Positions 44,528-56,400 of a DNA stretch of 64,000 bases are shown here, piece after piece. The position numbers and the translations under genes were made by a program. The notes below the pieces were generated by a model. The model did no database searches, had not been told where the DNA came from, and saw nothing but the letters and a program-made list of their open reading frames with translations. Source of the DNA: Arabidopsis thaliana (taxonomy: Eukaryota; Streptophyta; Magnoliopsida; Brassicales; Brassicaceae); assembly GCF_000001735.4 (NCBI RefSeq), contig NC_003074.8:6572101-6636100 (forward strand), written 5' to 3'. How positions within the stretch are numbered: position 1 is the first letter of the stretch; every line of letters begins with the position of its first letter.

Positions 44528-45555
44528 TTAAAGTCGATCCCACTTGTAGCGACCTTCAAGCGGTTCGTCATTGACAATATCGAAGTTGTACCTGTGCCAA
44601 AGTGTGTGTGTTCGTTAGGATTCTGATTCTCTCTCTTTTTAGGATATTTGCTAAACTACGCGTCGGTTAATCTTTTTATCATGCGCACGCAGACATTTTT
44701 ACTCACATTCCTCTCTCTCTCTCTCTAGGTACGGACTCACTCCAATTTTTCCCAAACCCCAAAAAGCAAAGCGCACACAACAACAACAAGAACACACGTG
44801 AGAGAGATGATGAAATTGTAAAAATGGACTCACTTTTCTATGAATTGCTTCTTCTTATCGTCTTGACTCTCTAGCTCCGAGAACAAATCCTCAATCTCCG
44901 CCGCCGTTGGAGTCTTCCTCACCCCCGGTTGTTTTCTCTTCGTTGCCGATGATGATTCCATTTCTGTTGTCGTTTCTCCCAAACCCTCACTCACTGGACT
45001 CGTCTCTTTTCTGCCATAAAAAACAGAGAAAAAATCGCCAAGGAGAATAAAATCGATTGAACGTCTAATTTGGGGGGGGGGGGAAACAAAAAGATTATGA
45101 ACCTGAAATTGCTGGTGATGAATGTTGAGGTTTCGGTTTCGGTTTCGATTTGATGATCCTGAAACACAGAAACGGAAATAAAAAATCAAAACGAAAACTG
45201 AGAAAATCGTCTGATTAAATCGATTCAAGTAGAGAGGAGTTATTTGATTTTGAAAATTCACCTCCAGATCTACACCAAACGACGAACTGTTCTTCGCGAT
45301 TTCTTTCGATTCACTGGTGAAACAACCGGAGCTGATACTCGAGGACTGATCACTTTCTTCTCCACCGATGGTAACGGAACATTCATCAGACGCTAAAGCC
45401 GCCGACGAAGCAACGGAAGAAGATGAAACCGCGAAGACGATGACGTCATGAGAGTCCGGTGATGAATCAGAAGAATCATTAAGCTTCGTTTTCTTCAGTG
45501 GTGAGAAGCTTGTGCTTGAAGCTTCTTCTGCAAGCTCTCGCTTTCTCTCGCTCAT
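44528..45555 (-). CDS. KRP6: Cyclin-dependent kinase inhibitor of the KRP/ICK family (196 aa)
   Basis: Nuclear inhibitor of CDKA-cyclin complexes; KRP6 is known from male germline cell-cycle control. Exons on the minus strand: 45555-45262, 45158-45103, 45010-44834, 44591-44528; exactly 197 codons. The Ser-rich N-terminus begins MSERKRELAEEASSTSFS. A basic stretch (KRKQPGVRK) may serve as a nuclear signal. The family-defining C-terminal CDK/cyclin-binding block is intact: TPTAAEIEDLFSELESQDD, then KKKQFIEKYNFDIVNDEPL and a final GRYKWDRL that spans the last intron. Intron 2 contains a 12-base G run (about 45074-45085). The upstream region is rich in AACGG/CCGTT motifs (separate entry). Confidence 0.92.
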
Positions 45556-45669
45556 TTTTTTCTCTCTTGGATTTTTGTGTGCTCTCTCTCTCTGCTTTTT
45601 TTTCTTTCTATTTCTGGTTCGCTTCTTAACAAAGCAGAGGAGATTTTGGTGGGGAAGGAGAGAGAATGA

Positions 45670-45800
45670 ATCATGAGCCGTTGATTATTTCAACGGTTGA
45701 GATTTTATTTTCCTTGGTGAGCGGACGGAGGTTATGGTATATAACGGCGCCGTTACGGAGTTTCGCTTTTATTTTCTTACACAAACGCCGTTGAGATTCC
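45670..45800 (-). promoter_or_regulatory. KRP6 promoter cluster of AACGG motifs, including a 14-bp palindrome
   Basis: CCGTTGA (45678-45684) and TCAACGG (45690-45696) form an inverted pair. TAACGGCGCCGTTA at 45742-45755 is a perfect palindrome with two further AACGG cores around GGCGCC. CCGTTGAGA follows at about 45788. AACGG is the core of mitosis-specific activator elements bound by three-repeat Myb factors, which suits a cell-cycle gene. Flanking bases match the full consensus only partly. Confidence 0.5.
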
Positions 45801-48800
45801 CAAACGCGTTTTCTCTCCCTTTTTGCCGTTTTTGCCTTTTTGGCTTCCTTTCAAAGCAATTGAAAACGCAATCATTTTCGGTAGTTATGACGTAGTAGCA
45901 ACGTAACAGTAGTCATTATTTTTTCTTAAAACGATTTAAAGTATGAGTAAACCACAACTCTATTTAATTCGATTTGTTTAGGAACAAGTCTTATTTGGTC
46001 AGGGTCTATGAGAACCATCGAACAAGTCTTTTCTCGTAATTGGGTTTTATATTTTATGAGAATCAATTAAAAGCTAAAACCAATGATGTGACATATATCG
46101 AGGGTATATATATGAATGGTTGAGGTGTGAATAGAGATTTGTCAAATTAGCTTGATCCCTTCCATTGTACGCGTTTTATCATGGTTTTGAGATGGATATG
46201 TTAACATCCAGAACATAGTGTTGAAATCTTTTAATGTTAAAACTATCACGTAATTAAGGTTAATCAACCTTTTTTGAAAAACAATTAGTTCATAAACTTA
46301 CTTAGATGGTCAAATATCATAAGCAATTAGACAAACTATTCCTTACAATATTTCAAATGAAGATACTAGCTATAATTACACAACAGAAGATACATGGTTA
46401 ACCAATTTATAAAATACTTAGAAAAGAATTGTGGTGGTCGGAACAATAAATTAGAGATACCTATAGCAGAAGATACATCGATTAACTACATTCTATAAAA
46501 TCATCTGTACTATTATATATGTTTGTCGGAACATGTCTAGAAGCGCCTCGTTAATTTACGTTTAAAACAATACTATAATTTTGTTACATAGTCAATTTTG
46601 TAAGAACCTACATCTTATAAACCAATTATACAACTTTTTGGTTCGTATCATCACCAAGACCATGAAATCAATGACGAATCAAATAATGCTTGAATCTGGA
46701 AAGGGAATAACAGTTTGGGGTTTGCTTAGTAGAAACATCAATTATGTCATATAGAGACTAACTCAGCTTAAGTCTAATTAATCTCTTGTTTATGCTTAGT
46801 TGTCTTTTTGAAAGTTTCCATGCATGTGTAAGTTTCTTCCACTGATCAGATACACATCAACAACAGATTTTGTCCTCTATGTCATTTTAATGACATATGT
46901 ATTATGAAATAATGTACATGTGTTAAAACCATAATATAGCACCATAGAGAATGAGCCATTAAAGCTCAACTAAACTGTCCGTACAGTTAAAACCAATTGT
47001 AAACAACTAAACTCAATTCTCGTCTTAAAGAGCCCATATATGTATATATATATACAAAATGGCCAGAACGGTTTACAAATTTAAGCATATACTATAATTA
47101 AATTTTAGTGTAACTACTTCTTTATTCTTCCAATAAATGGGACCATTTTCAATAAATTTTAGTAATAAAAGGAATCATCGAGTAATAATTAAGTGACTGA
47201 TGCAACAACGAATTCGCTGACCTAGGCATTTATTTAGGAATTATTAAGACAAATCAAGAGGGAATGATATAATTCAAAATAATTTATTCAGTGACCATTG
47301 TAATCCATATGATCATATATAGTCCTGAATAGGGTCGTCCTAAACTTTTAAAAAAATTGATAGAACTTTTCAATAAAAATTTCGCCTATCATTTCAAATC
47401 TTTTCTCATTTGTATGAATATATAATAACACTATCAATCAATAATCAAATATTTTTTTGTTACATTGTTGATTAGCTAGTTAGAAAAATGTAAAGATAAG
47501 TTGATTTTGTATGTTAAGATAGTTTCTATGTCACTTCCTACTATTAATTTGTATGTTAAGATAATTTTTTACTATGTAGAAAACTCTATGTCAAGATTAA
47601 AATAATTTTGACTGCCAAGAAAATTTTGATTGCAATACTTAGATATAAAAAGAAAAAAAGTGATTATAACTAGTACTCGTAACCAAGTATGTTTTATTAA
47701 ATATCGTTTCACGATCCGAATTCAAATCCGATAAAATACAGGTTATTAGAAAGAAAAAAAATGATATTCTAACGAGATAATACACTAATATTTATTTAAT
47801 AGATCTTCCATGAAACAAAAGACCGGATTAAACCCTAAGAATCCCTACAATATATCTTACACATACATGACCATAACGAAATTACATGAATCTTGATTCT
47901 TGAGAATTCTGTACTGGGTCACCTGATTGCCATAAAAAAAAGTCAATAGAGGAGCTGGAGTTTTCTAACAGATGAAAAAGAAAAAGTCAAACAATGTAAA
48001 AATACACTTTTTAAGGACTCATTTTTTTTTTTTTTTTTTTGTCATCCACACTTTTTAAAGGACTTTTTTTTTTACAGTAGACTGTTAGTTGGTGAGCTTT
48101 ATTTTCAGTTGAGGTCGGGATCTGTGAAACTGTCTCATCTTACATTTTATCTTTACTTATATATGTTTCTTCCTCTTTCATGCCTTTGGCAATTCTTTTA
48201 AAACAATCCATCTTTTTTTTTTCTTTCTAATATCTGTTGTTCTTGTTTTTGTTACAGTTTCTTAGACAAAAGGACCAGTACTGACTAAAGAAGATACACA
48301 GCAACTCATCTTATGTCTGTGATCATAAATTCACATTTCTTGTTCATCTGAATCTAAAATTAAATGAACCTGGTTCTCTCTGTTGTCACTTATCATATAT
48401 AACCAAGTTTGAACATGACTTTTAATATTATAAGCAATAAAAAGAAAGAAGAAGAAGCCAAACAGGTCGATCACTCTAGCTACAGTTCGTATTTATGACC
48501 AAAGTATATTAAAAGGTGACTGAGCCTATCCATGTGTTTTTCACAACGGCCAAAGTTTATATAACAATCGGAACTAATCTCCTTCTTCGAGCAATTAGTA
48601 AGAAACTGCGAAACTACCAACTACTTGGAAATTTGGAATATCACATGAAATTGTATAAAAGAGAAAACAAGGTTTAGACTGGGACATGATTTTCCTAAAC
48701 TGTATAAATCATATCCTAAGTCTAAGTGACCATGATATATAGCTTAAATTAGTAGTTAATTTATGTTGATGTTACCAGTTACCACTATGTTATTTCAAGT

Positions 48801-48845
48801 CCGGATATTGCATGTTCAAGAGAGTATATAATTTTTCAAAACATG
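45801..48845. other. Gene-poor AT-rich region
   Basis: No coding sequence is supported over about 3 kb. Seen only: TATATATATATA runs at about 47040-47056, and a short duplicated phrase ACTTTTTAA(A)GGACT on both sides of an 18-base T tract (about 48007-48064). Confidence 0.5.
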
Positions 48846-48989
48846 AACACTCCAGCTACATGTTAACTATAATTATAATTAGAAGAAACAGTTAATAGAC
48901 ATTTTTGTAGCTTTGACCTTGATAAATCTACAAATTAAAATTATTGACAAAGATACTCAACAAGGTCAACATGTAGCTGCTGGAGTGTT
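48846..48989. ncRNA. Hairpin candidate, 19/22-nt arms (possible small-RNA precursor)
   Basis: The left arm AACACTCCAGCTACATGTT (48846-48864) is complementary to the right arm at 48968-48989, which has one extra GCT making a 3-base bulge. The loop is about 103 bases and contains a smaller TTTGTAG...CTACAAA stem. The pairing is far beyond chance in AT-rich DNA because the arms are GC-containing. It could be a young microRNA-like or siRNA hairpin, or a decayed transposon end pair. No known microRNA sequence was recognised. Confidence 0.4.
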
Positions 48990-49565
48990 AGTATATATAT
49001 TTTGTTAATCAAAAATAAAATCTCTCTAGTCTTGTATCCTTAACTGGAAAATATAAATGGCGGGAAAATTGAAACTAAAGGCTTAGAGATGTAATTGGTT
49101 TATAGATCGTAGGATTTGAAAATCCTCATTGATCAAATCCGAGGAAAAACCTTATTATTTAAATTTATATACTTTTTGATGACGTTAAAACCTATATGTA
49201 TATGATTTAAAATCAAAGAGGATATCTAGCAAGTATAGATTTTAAAAATAAAGTTTTACTTCGGATTTGAGTTTTGTTTTTCTACGTAAAACAATTCCAA
49301 ATTTATTAAGTTCCATGCAAAATAACAAAAGATTATTAAATGAATAATACTAAATTTCAACTTGTATAAGAATAATATTATGTAATTAGACTCTTTTTGA
49401 AATTTAATGCGGATTATTACACAAGGGAAAGTGCATGAATCCTGAAAAATGCCTAAAACGTAGAAAAATTCCCAAAAAGTGTCTAATAGTGCAACATATT
49501 CTAGAAATTATTATAACACGTGATTTTGATTTTAAAAAAACTTTTAAATCCATAATCCAATATAG
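48990..49565. other. AT-rich spacer
   Basis: No gene or clear motif is seen. Confidence 0.4.
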
Positions 49566-49826
49566 TCCCTCCGTTTTTCCTTTTTATTTGATGTTTTAGG
49601 AAAAAATATATTCTTTTGAATTAGATGATGTTTGCACAACTATGGACAACTAATTAGTTTTCCAATTGATTTTGACGATTGATATTATGCATAGTATTTT
49701 ATTATGGACCGAATCATGTTTAAATAGATAATATATGATATTTTAGTTTAGAAATAAACAAAAATTGAATGATTTTCACAAATCGAGGTGCAAAAATCTT
49801 AAACATCAAATAAAAAACAATAGAAT
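49566..49826. mobile_element. MITE candidate with CTCCGTTTTT...ATTTGATGTTTTAG ends
   Basis: The left end CTCCGTTTTTCCTTTTTATT is followed by TGATGTTTTAG. The right end complement reads TTTTTTATTTGATGTTTAAG. The inner inverted repeat is about 18 bp with few mismatches. The CCCTCCGTTT start is typical of Stowaway-like plant MITEs. About 260 bp with no frame. It lies just downstream of IPT8. Confidence 0.5.
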
Positions 49827-49892
49827 TAAATGATTTCATAACACATAATTTTGTTTATGTTTTCCAAAATCAAAAATCCACTAACAAATAAC

Positions 49893-51136
49893 TCACACTT
49901 TGTCTTTCACCAAGAAGCGTTTCACAACCTTGATGCTTTCATCCAAAACAGTATTGTCCCAAATCTCTCTTGACGATCTTCCAAATGACGGCGTAGCGTC
50001 CAACCTCTGAATGTCCCATCCGCTGCTTTTCAGCTTCATGATCCTCTCAATCTGCTTCTTCGCAAGCCTCCATGTGTTCTCTTTGATCTCTTGGACAGCT
50101 TCGTCATACGCCCCCTTTCTTGCTTGGTCCCATTCGGACATCTTCTGCTTTCTCTCAGGCGGGTATAAGCTGAAGTACCGGTCGAACTCGGGTATTCCTA
50201 TGGTCTTGTGAATCCCGTGGGCTCGGATTGCGGACCCGGAATATCTCGGGTCGTAGAAACCGGCTAGCTCCTCGAACATCCCTGACTCCATCATCTGGTC
50301 GACACGTTTCGAGAGGTACTCGAACAGGACCGACACTGAGACATCCACCCAAAGGAAGCAACACTCGTACCTTTCATAATACATAAATTTCAAAAGGATT
50401 TTACACAAAATGAATAAGCTATAGACATTTTAGAAAACGCATAATATTTTAGACATAAAAGTATAAAACAGTTTTGTGTTTGGTTTTAAATATTTTTGAC
50501 GTTTAGAATGTGAAAGTGTACACTAAGATGCCTTTAAAATGTTTTTAAACTTTGAATTCATTTTGGGAACGTATATAAACGTCAACACAAACAAACAATC
50601 TATATACAATATATATCATACCTCAAGCCGGAAGAGATGGATGTCTCAGAAGAGAATGGATAGGTTTTGGGGTCAAAACGGTCGACAAGGAGAGCATGAA
50701 TGAAGGAGTTTGATCCACCAGCTATAATCGGGAGGTTTCCACGAGCAGTAATCTCGGAGATGGACCGCGACGCCAAAGAGCGGAATTCGGAGGTAGTTAG
50801 TTCGCTATCATCCGGAGGGAGCTCACCAAGGAGATGGTGAGGGACTCCACATCTCTCAAGGATGCTCATTTGATTCGTAGTGACCTTCAATCCATCGTAG
50901 AATTGAATCTTGTCGGAATTGACGATCTCGCCAGAGAAACGAGTTGCTAGATCGATTGAGAGGCATGACTTGCCTGATCCGGTGGCTCCCATGATCACAA
51001 CCACTTTTTGCTTGTATGATTGTTCCATGCAAACGGTAGTCATGGGAACTACTGATCGTGGTGGTGGCAGTCGCAGCCGCGGAGAAGTGATCGGGATCAT
51101 GGAAGGAGAGACGAATGTGGACGTAAGATTTTGCAT
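49893..51136 (-). CDS. IPT8: Adenylate isopentenyltransferase, cytokinin synthesis (330 aa)
   Basis: Transfers the isopentenyl group of DMAPP to ATP/ADP, the first step of cytokinin synthesis, probably in plastids. Two exons on the minus strand, 51136-50622 and 50370-49893, join at LR|YECC with GT-AG borders and give exactly 330 codons plus stop. The P-loop GATGSGKS is at residues 50-57, followed by SLDLAT-like SIDLATRFSGEIVNSDKIQFY (the Asp that contacts the substrate lies in NSDK). GGSNSFIHALL and GIHKTIGIPEFDRYF are family motifs. The N-terminal 45 residues are rich in Ser/Pro/Arg, as in a transit peptide. The adjacent IPT-family hallmarks and the ATYPSF-free C-terminus match IPT8 (PGA22). 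The 251-bp intron is notable because most Arabidopsis ATP/ADP-type IPT genes are described as intronless. Confidence 0.9.
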
Positions 51137-52372
51137 AATTAACCAAAGAGACAAATGTGCTGTCTATAATCTCTGTTAGATCAGCTCATAAACTTGATAG
51201 TATAAACCCTTAACAAAACAAAACAAAAGGATGTTTGATATGTCAAAGGACATTTCATACGGTATTTATATAAGTGTCTGTGTATATGATTGATTAGATA
51301 TGTAATACTGGTGGAATTTGTTGCTTTATTGGTGTTGATGACAACTGGGTGAGCATTGATTTTGTAATCTAACATGAATACATATTGATTTGTTACCATT
51401 CATGCTCTTAACAATGTCCTTATTATAATTACTTACATTTTTATCAAAAAAAAACCTAAAAAAAACATTATATTGTACTTACCGTACGTTTTCTTATTCT
51501 CCTCTGCCTTATAAAATTTTTATAATCAAAAGTAAATTAAATAGCACATGCATGCATTTTTGTAAACTAACACAATTGGAGAAGTATATAGTAAAATCTC
51601 TAGAAATTAATAGTGTGAGACTATAATATTTTGTTACTTTATAGTATGTTGGTTTACTATAAATTAATATTTATTAATATATAAAGAGTTTTTTTTTTAA
51701 TTTTTAATTTGTTTTTAATAAATATGAGTTACACCAATTTAATCTAAATAAAATTAATGTTTGGGATGTTATAAATTTGTAGTTTTGAACTTCAAAATTG
51801 AATATGTAGAAGAAAAATCAAATTATGTTACAATAAATAACCTAGACTATAGTGAATTCACTTATATACAAAGTGTATAAATAAATTTGAATGTATGAAT
51901 AACGACCTCAATTGTTGTATTTGATCAGTTTATGATACTATCAAAATGAAAAATGATGCATATTCAGAAAAATTAAAAAACTTACAGAAAATTTTGGCTA
52001 TTTTTAATGAAGATTTATAGACGATACTACAATAAGATAGTTTAAGACATAACATAATATTTTTTATAGAATAAAGTTAGTGATGTAATTTAACAAAATA
52101 TTATTTTAAAAAGTAAAACTGAAAGCTGACATTGATATATATTATATTTATATGTAACCTACATAAATTAAATGATTATTAATTTATGTTATGAATGAAA
52201 TTATATGTATATATATATATATATTTGTAAAATAATTAGTATCTTATAGATTTTTGTTATTTTGACACTAATACGATTTGAGACCAAAAATTTTCTTATT
52301 TTATATTGTTTATTTATTAATTTAGAATTTTTTACATTATCTCTTATCTATTCTATATCGCTTGGGATCTTA
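51137..52372. other. IPT8 upstream region, AT-rich
   Basis: Holds the IPT8 promoter with no recognised motif beyond AT-rich runs, and a TATATATATATATATATAT microsatellite at about 52206-52224. No gene is supported. Confidence 0.45.
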
Positions 52373-52641
52373 GAGCACTTCCAACGGAGACTGTAAATAT
52401 TTCTTTTATAACTTAAATAATAAAAATAATTTAAAAACTAGTAAGAGAGCGAATAGAACCGAAAAGATACGATTCTAAAACGAGAACTCTAGCACCTGTG
52501 ATGAGAAACCCATATGAGATGTGATACTGTGTAATTAGTCAGTTTTTTTATTTCTAATTAAGAAATAATAATAATTACATTTAAATAATTAAAATAATAT
52601 AAATAAGAACCTGAGAGTGGATTTCAGCGTTGGAGGTGCTC
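52373..52641. mobile_element. MITE candidate with 14-bp GAGCACYTCCAACG inverted repeats
   Basis: The left end GAGCACTTCCAACG (52373-52386) matches the complement of the right end CGTTGGAGGTGCTC (52628-52641) at 13 of 14 bases. About 269 bp, AT-rich inside, no frame. GAGCA-TCTCCAA-type ends are common in plant PIF/Harbinger-like MITEs. The left flank is TTA; the right flank is ATA, so the target duplication is imperfect. Confidence 0.6.
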
Positions 52642-53477
52642 ATAGGAAGTAAGACTTGATCTTCAAAGCTTGATGATGCTTCCTCCAAGGAGTAAGGACT
52701 TTGTGGTTATTAGGGTTACAAATCTGAAAACAATATTTTCCCTATATACATACTTTCATTCTTTAGTGGTAACATATATTGCATATGAACGTTTCTAGAC
52801 AAGTGTATATATATTTTTTCTTTTCCTTTTCTTCATTTCCATTTTCCTAGTTTTAAATTTTCCATAAATTTTCGTAGTTACTACATAATATTTTGGGCAG
52901 GCCCTAATATTTTTGTATTGTGCGATGAAAATGTAAACTGGATGATAGAATGATGTATACGAATCTATGAAAGTATTTTAGACTAAGTGGAAAACTTACT
53001 AAATAAATTTGAGGAAAAATGGGAAAAAATGAATTTACGAAAGAATCTAATAGAAAGTAACACATGCTAATATATTTTCGTAACATTTGTCTTGTCGCAA
53101 TGCAATAAGTCATTACGAAACTACTTGGATTTTTTTTTCTAGGGTTGTTGTCTTCGGAAATTTCAGCATTTTTCGCCAACTTAATTTTTCAGGGGTTTTT
53201 GTTTTCCCGTTGGCGATTTAGCATATGTACTTTTATCAATTTTTAATAAAATTAAAACTGACCAAAAAGAGCAATGTGGAAAGGGAAGAAAATGAGTAAA
53301 TTATTTTAAGGTTGGACATTGGTTGTGAAAATGCTTCATTTACTGTGAAAATTCGTAACGTTTGGACATTCAATAATATAGCTTTGACAAGACATTGACT
53401 CCGGTAGAAAAGAAACCAAGAGAAATCTAATGAGATTCTCAATCGTAAATAGTATTACTGAAAGTTGTCCAATCTGT
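52642..53477. other. Spacer downstream of PREP1
   Basis: AT-rich. The minus frame at 52904-53179 has no supporting features. The PREP1 3' UTR occupies the right part. Confidence 0.45.
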
Positions 53478-56400
53478 TTAGAGAGCTTTCTTCACCTCGA
53501 AAAAGTTGGAGCGTTCATTGTTCGCTGCATCAATGTCTTCCGCGGATGCCACAGCCACCGCAACACCTTTATCTCTAACCACATCTATTGCTTGTGCGAA
53601 ATCCTTGAAGTCCTTCAAACTGTGGAACAACAAAAGTTAATTAACACTTTTAGTTAGGATGCAGAAGAAAATTTATTGAGAGAATGTCCTTAATTTAACC
53701 AACCTTGTTGTTAGTATCTCTTCACGCTTTCTTTGTCGTTCTTCGTCAGTTACTCCGAGTAAATGCCTCAACAAACTGGGTGAAAGAGATTCAACAATTT
53801 TGATTCAGGATCCGTTATGTTTGTTCAAATAGGCAAACAGAAACAAAATAAAATAACATCATTTACCTGCTATAACCTTTGGCATCAGGTAATTGGTATG
53901 AATCAACATCACCGATGGTGCCAATAATAGCTTTAGTGAGTGTTTCTTGATCCACATCAAGGCCACGTAAGAAATCTCCAGTTCCATCATATATATCAAG
54001 TGTCTTCAACAAGTTTGGATCCCGGTACGATAAGTAAGAAAATACTCCTGAACAAAGATATGGCCAATAGAAGAATATATTAATTGACGTAACTCTTTTC
54101 ATATTCAAGAGAGTAGAAAGCAGTTATTGTACCTGAATGCGAATCGAAATCACAGAAACCTCCATATGCACCACCACTTACACGAACACGATCCCATAAC
54201 CATGTATTGCTAATATGCTTTGATATAACATACGCACTGCCATCAAGCTCATACCCGGTGCTGTATATGTTACCCGCTTTTCCAACATAGTTTACCTGCA
54301 AAGGGAGTATGAGAGCGAGTTACTGTATCAAAAATAATAAACCCAACCACATTCTATATTACTATATAAACGTCTTTTTTTTACCTGGGTTGGTATTACA
54401 ATGGCTTCATTTCTCAGAGGAAGTCGACCATCCCAAGTGACAAGCCCACCAGACGGGTTCTCAGGGAGTAAATCTAGAAATTTTGCAACAGATTTTTCGA
54501 CATTTGTGAGAGACTTCCCATCAGCAGTCATATTAACTATGCAACCGTTTCTAGCAAGGAGAGATCTTCTGATCTCCTCAAGCGAGGATGAAATTCCTTC
54601 CCAGTCTTCATCCACTTTCTTTTCAAGAGTATGTAAAAATTCAAGATAGCTACAAAAGAGAGATGCTCAACTTTGTTAGGTTCTACAAGTATCAAAAGAA
54701 TAGTAGAGATAAACTCTAAAATGTGAATAAAGTTCATTCTCAACAGAGATCAAGACCAGAGAGAGAAGACGATATAAATAAGGGCCAAATTAAAAGTTAA
54801 ATAAACAATTATCAAATTCCAACCTGAGACCACCCATCTGTTCAGACATCCATCCAGCAATGTTCAACATTGCATCCATCCTCGCCGCAGCAATTCCATG
54901 ACCACTTCCCCTCAATCGGTTCTGCATAGAATGTGAAGTGATGTTTATACTACTACTTTCAAGTTCCACTTATCATGCAAAGACAGAAAAGAAAACCCCT
55001 ACTACATACCTCCATCCGTGCTCTGCTTTGAGAGACAAACTGTTTAAACCTCTGCTGATCTGTAAATTGAACCTCTTGCAACAAGCAGTTCATCTGCAGG
55101 AAGACAAAAAGCAATGAAGATAAGAGCCAACCTAGAAGTTTGACAGAAAAAAAATCGAATATGGGATTGAATAAATGTCTAGTTGGATCATGGTACTGAT
55201 TCATGAAAGACACTGAACATTTTGAAAAGTTCTTCAATCACCATACGCTACAACTGTTTCTATATCAAGGTTACATTATATCTTAACAGAAAAAAACAGG
55301 TTTGCAGTCAGAGTGACTGTTACCATAATCCAGTAGTCATAGGCTCATAGCGAAGACATCGAGAAAACATCAAGTACTTCTTAGAGAAGAAAGAGACAAG
55401 GGCAAAGAGATGAGAGAGGCAGCGCTTTTGTATTTTGGAAAAACAGGAAAAAAATAAAGATCTACACAGTGTCACAGACTCACAGTAACAGCTGCACTGT
55501 ATCTCATGGAGACCCAAGCAAAAGAAAAATCTATCAGGTAGACAGCTCTACACATCCCATAACCTAACATACACAAATCTAAACACAAGCAAATTGGTAA
55601 ACTACATTTAGCAAACTAACTACAGGGCCATGGAGACCGAAGAAAACATGATCGTGATCACGTAGGCAGCACTATATATCCCATAAGCCAACATACATAA
55701 AATTAGAGAAAAATGCGATAAGCTAAAGCAAGGGATTTTTAAATGACAAAGTACCAGGTTAAAAAGGTCGTCAGCACGCCCAGCCATGGATTTTCCGCGT
55801 ACGATAATTTTGCTGCATGGTTCATCCTTACCCCTCACTGATGATGTAAGGGGATAAACTGATATCCCTCCCGTTTTCCTTCCAATCAACTGATTAAGTT
55901 GAACAAAAGTCAAATCTTTTGTGCCCATCTCCAGTAATGATTGACTGTCAAAATACATTTATTATCAGAGTTAGTATATCAATACAGTATGAACAGAAGT
56001 AAAACATTCGTTATTACAGCTGTCAACGTACACCCTAAAATATAAAAAAATTCCCATGCTTTTGAAAATGCATGGCAGAGAATCTAACAACATTCTTCAT
56101 TTAGCATTCCCACCATACACATTTCTGGAAAAAGTTGGTAAGAAACTCATAAAGAAATCATAAGAAATCTTTAATCATACCAGAAAAGTGGTACTAGTGG
56201 AAGAAGCTCATGTTTCAGCGAACCAATATCAAAGACTACTTCAGTATAGATAATATCATTGGTGAAAAGGTCATGCCGCAAAACCTTCACACCATTAATA
56301 TCTCCAACCTATTGTTTAAAACATATCAGTAAACTTCGCAAGCTCGGGAAATAAGGAAATACAACAAAAACAAAAGCAACCTCGGTGGGAACATAAGTAG

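Noticed and set aside
45441..45448. TGACGTCA palindrome as a bZIP/CRE site
   Set aside because: It lies within KRP6 exon 1 coding His-Asp-Val; an 8-mer in coding sequence is not enough for a regulatory call.
52190..52230. TA-repeat tract as a replication origin or matrix attachment site
   Set aside because: Simple AT repeats are common here and give no specific support.
53430..53657. Plus-strand frame with CPICLESF, like a RING start
   Set aside because: It is antisense to the last PREP1 exon and lacks the rest of a RING domain.
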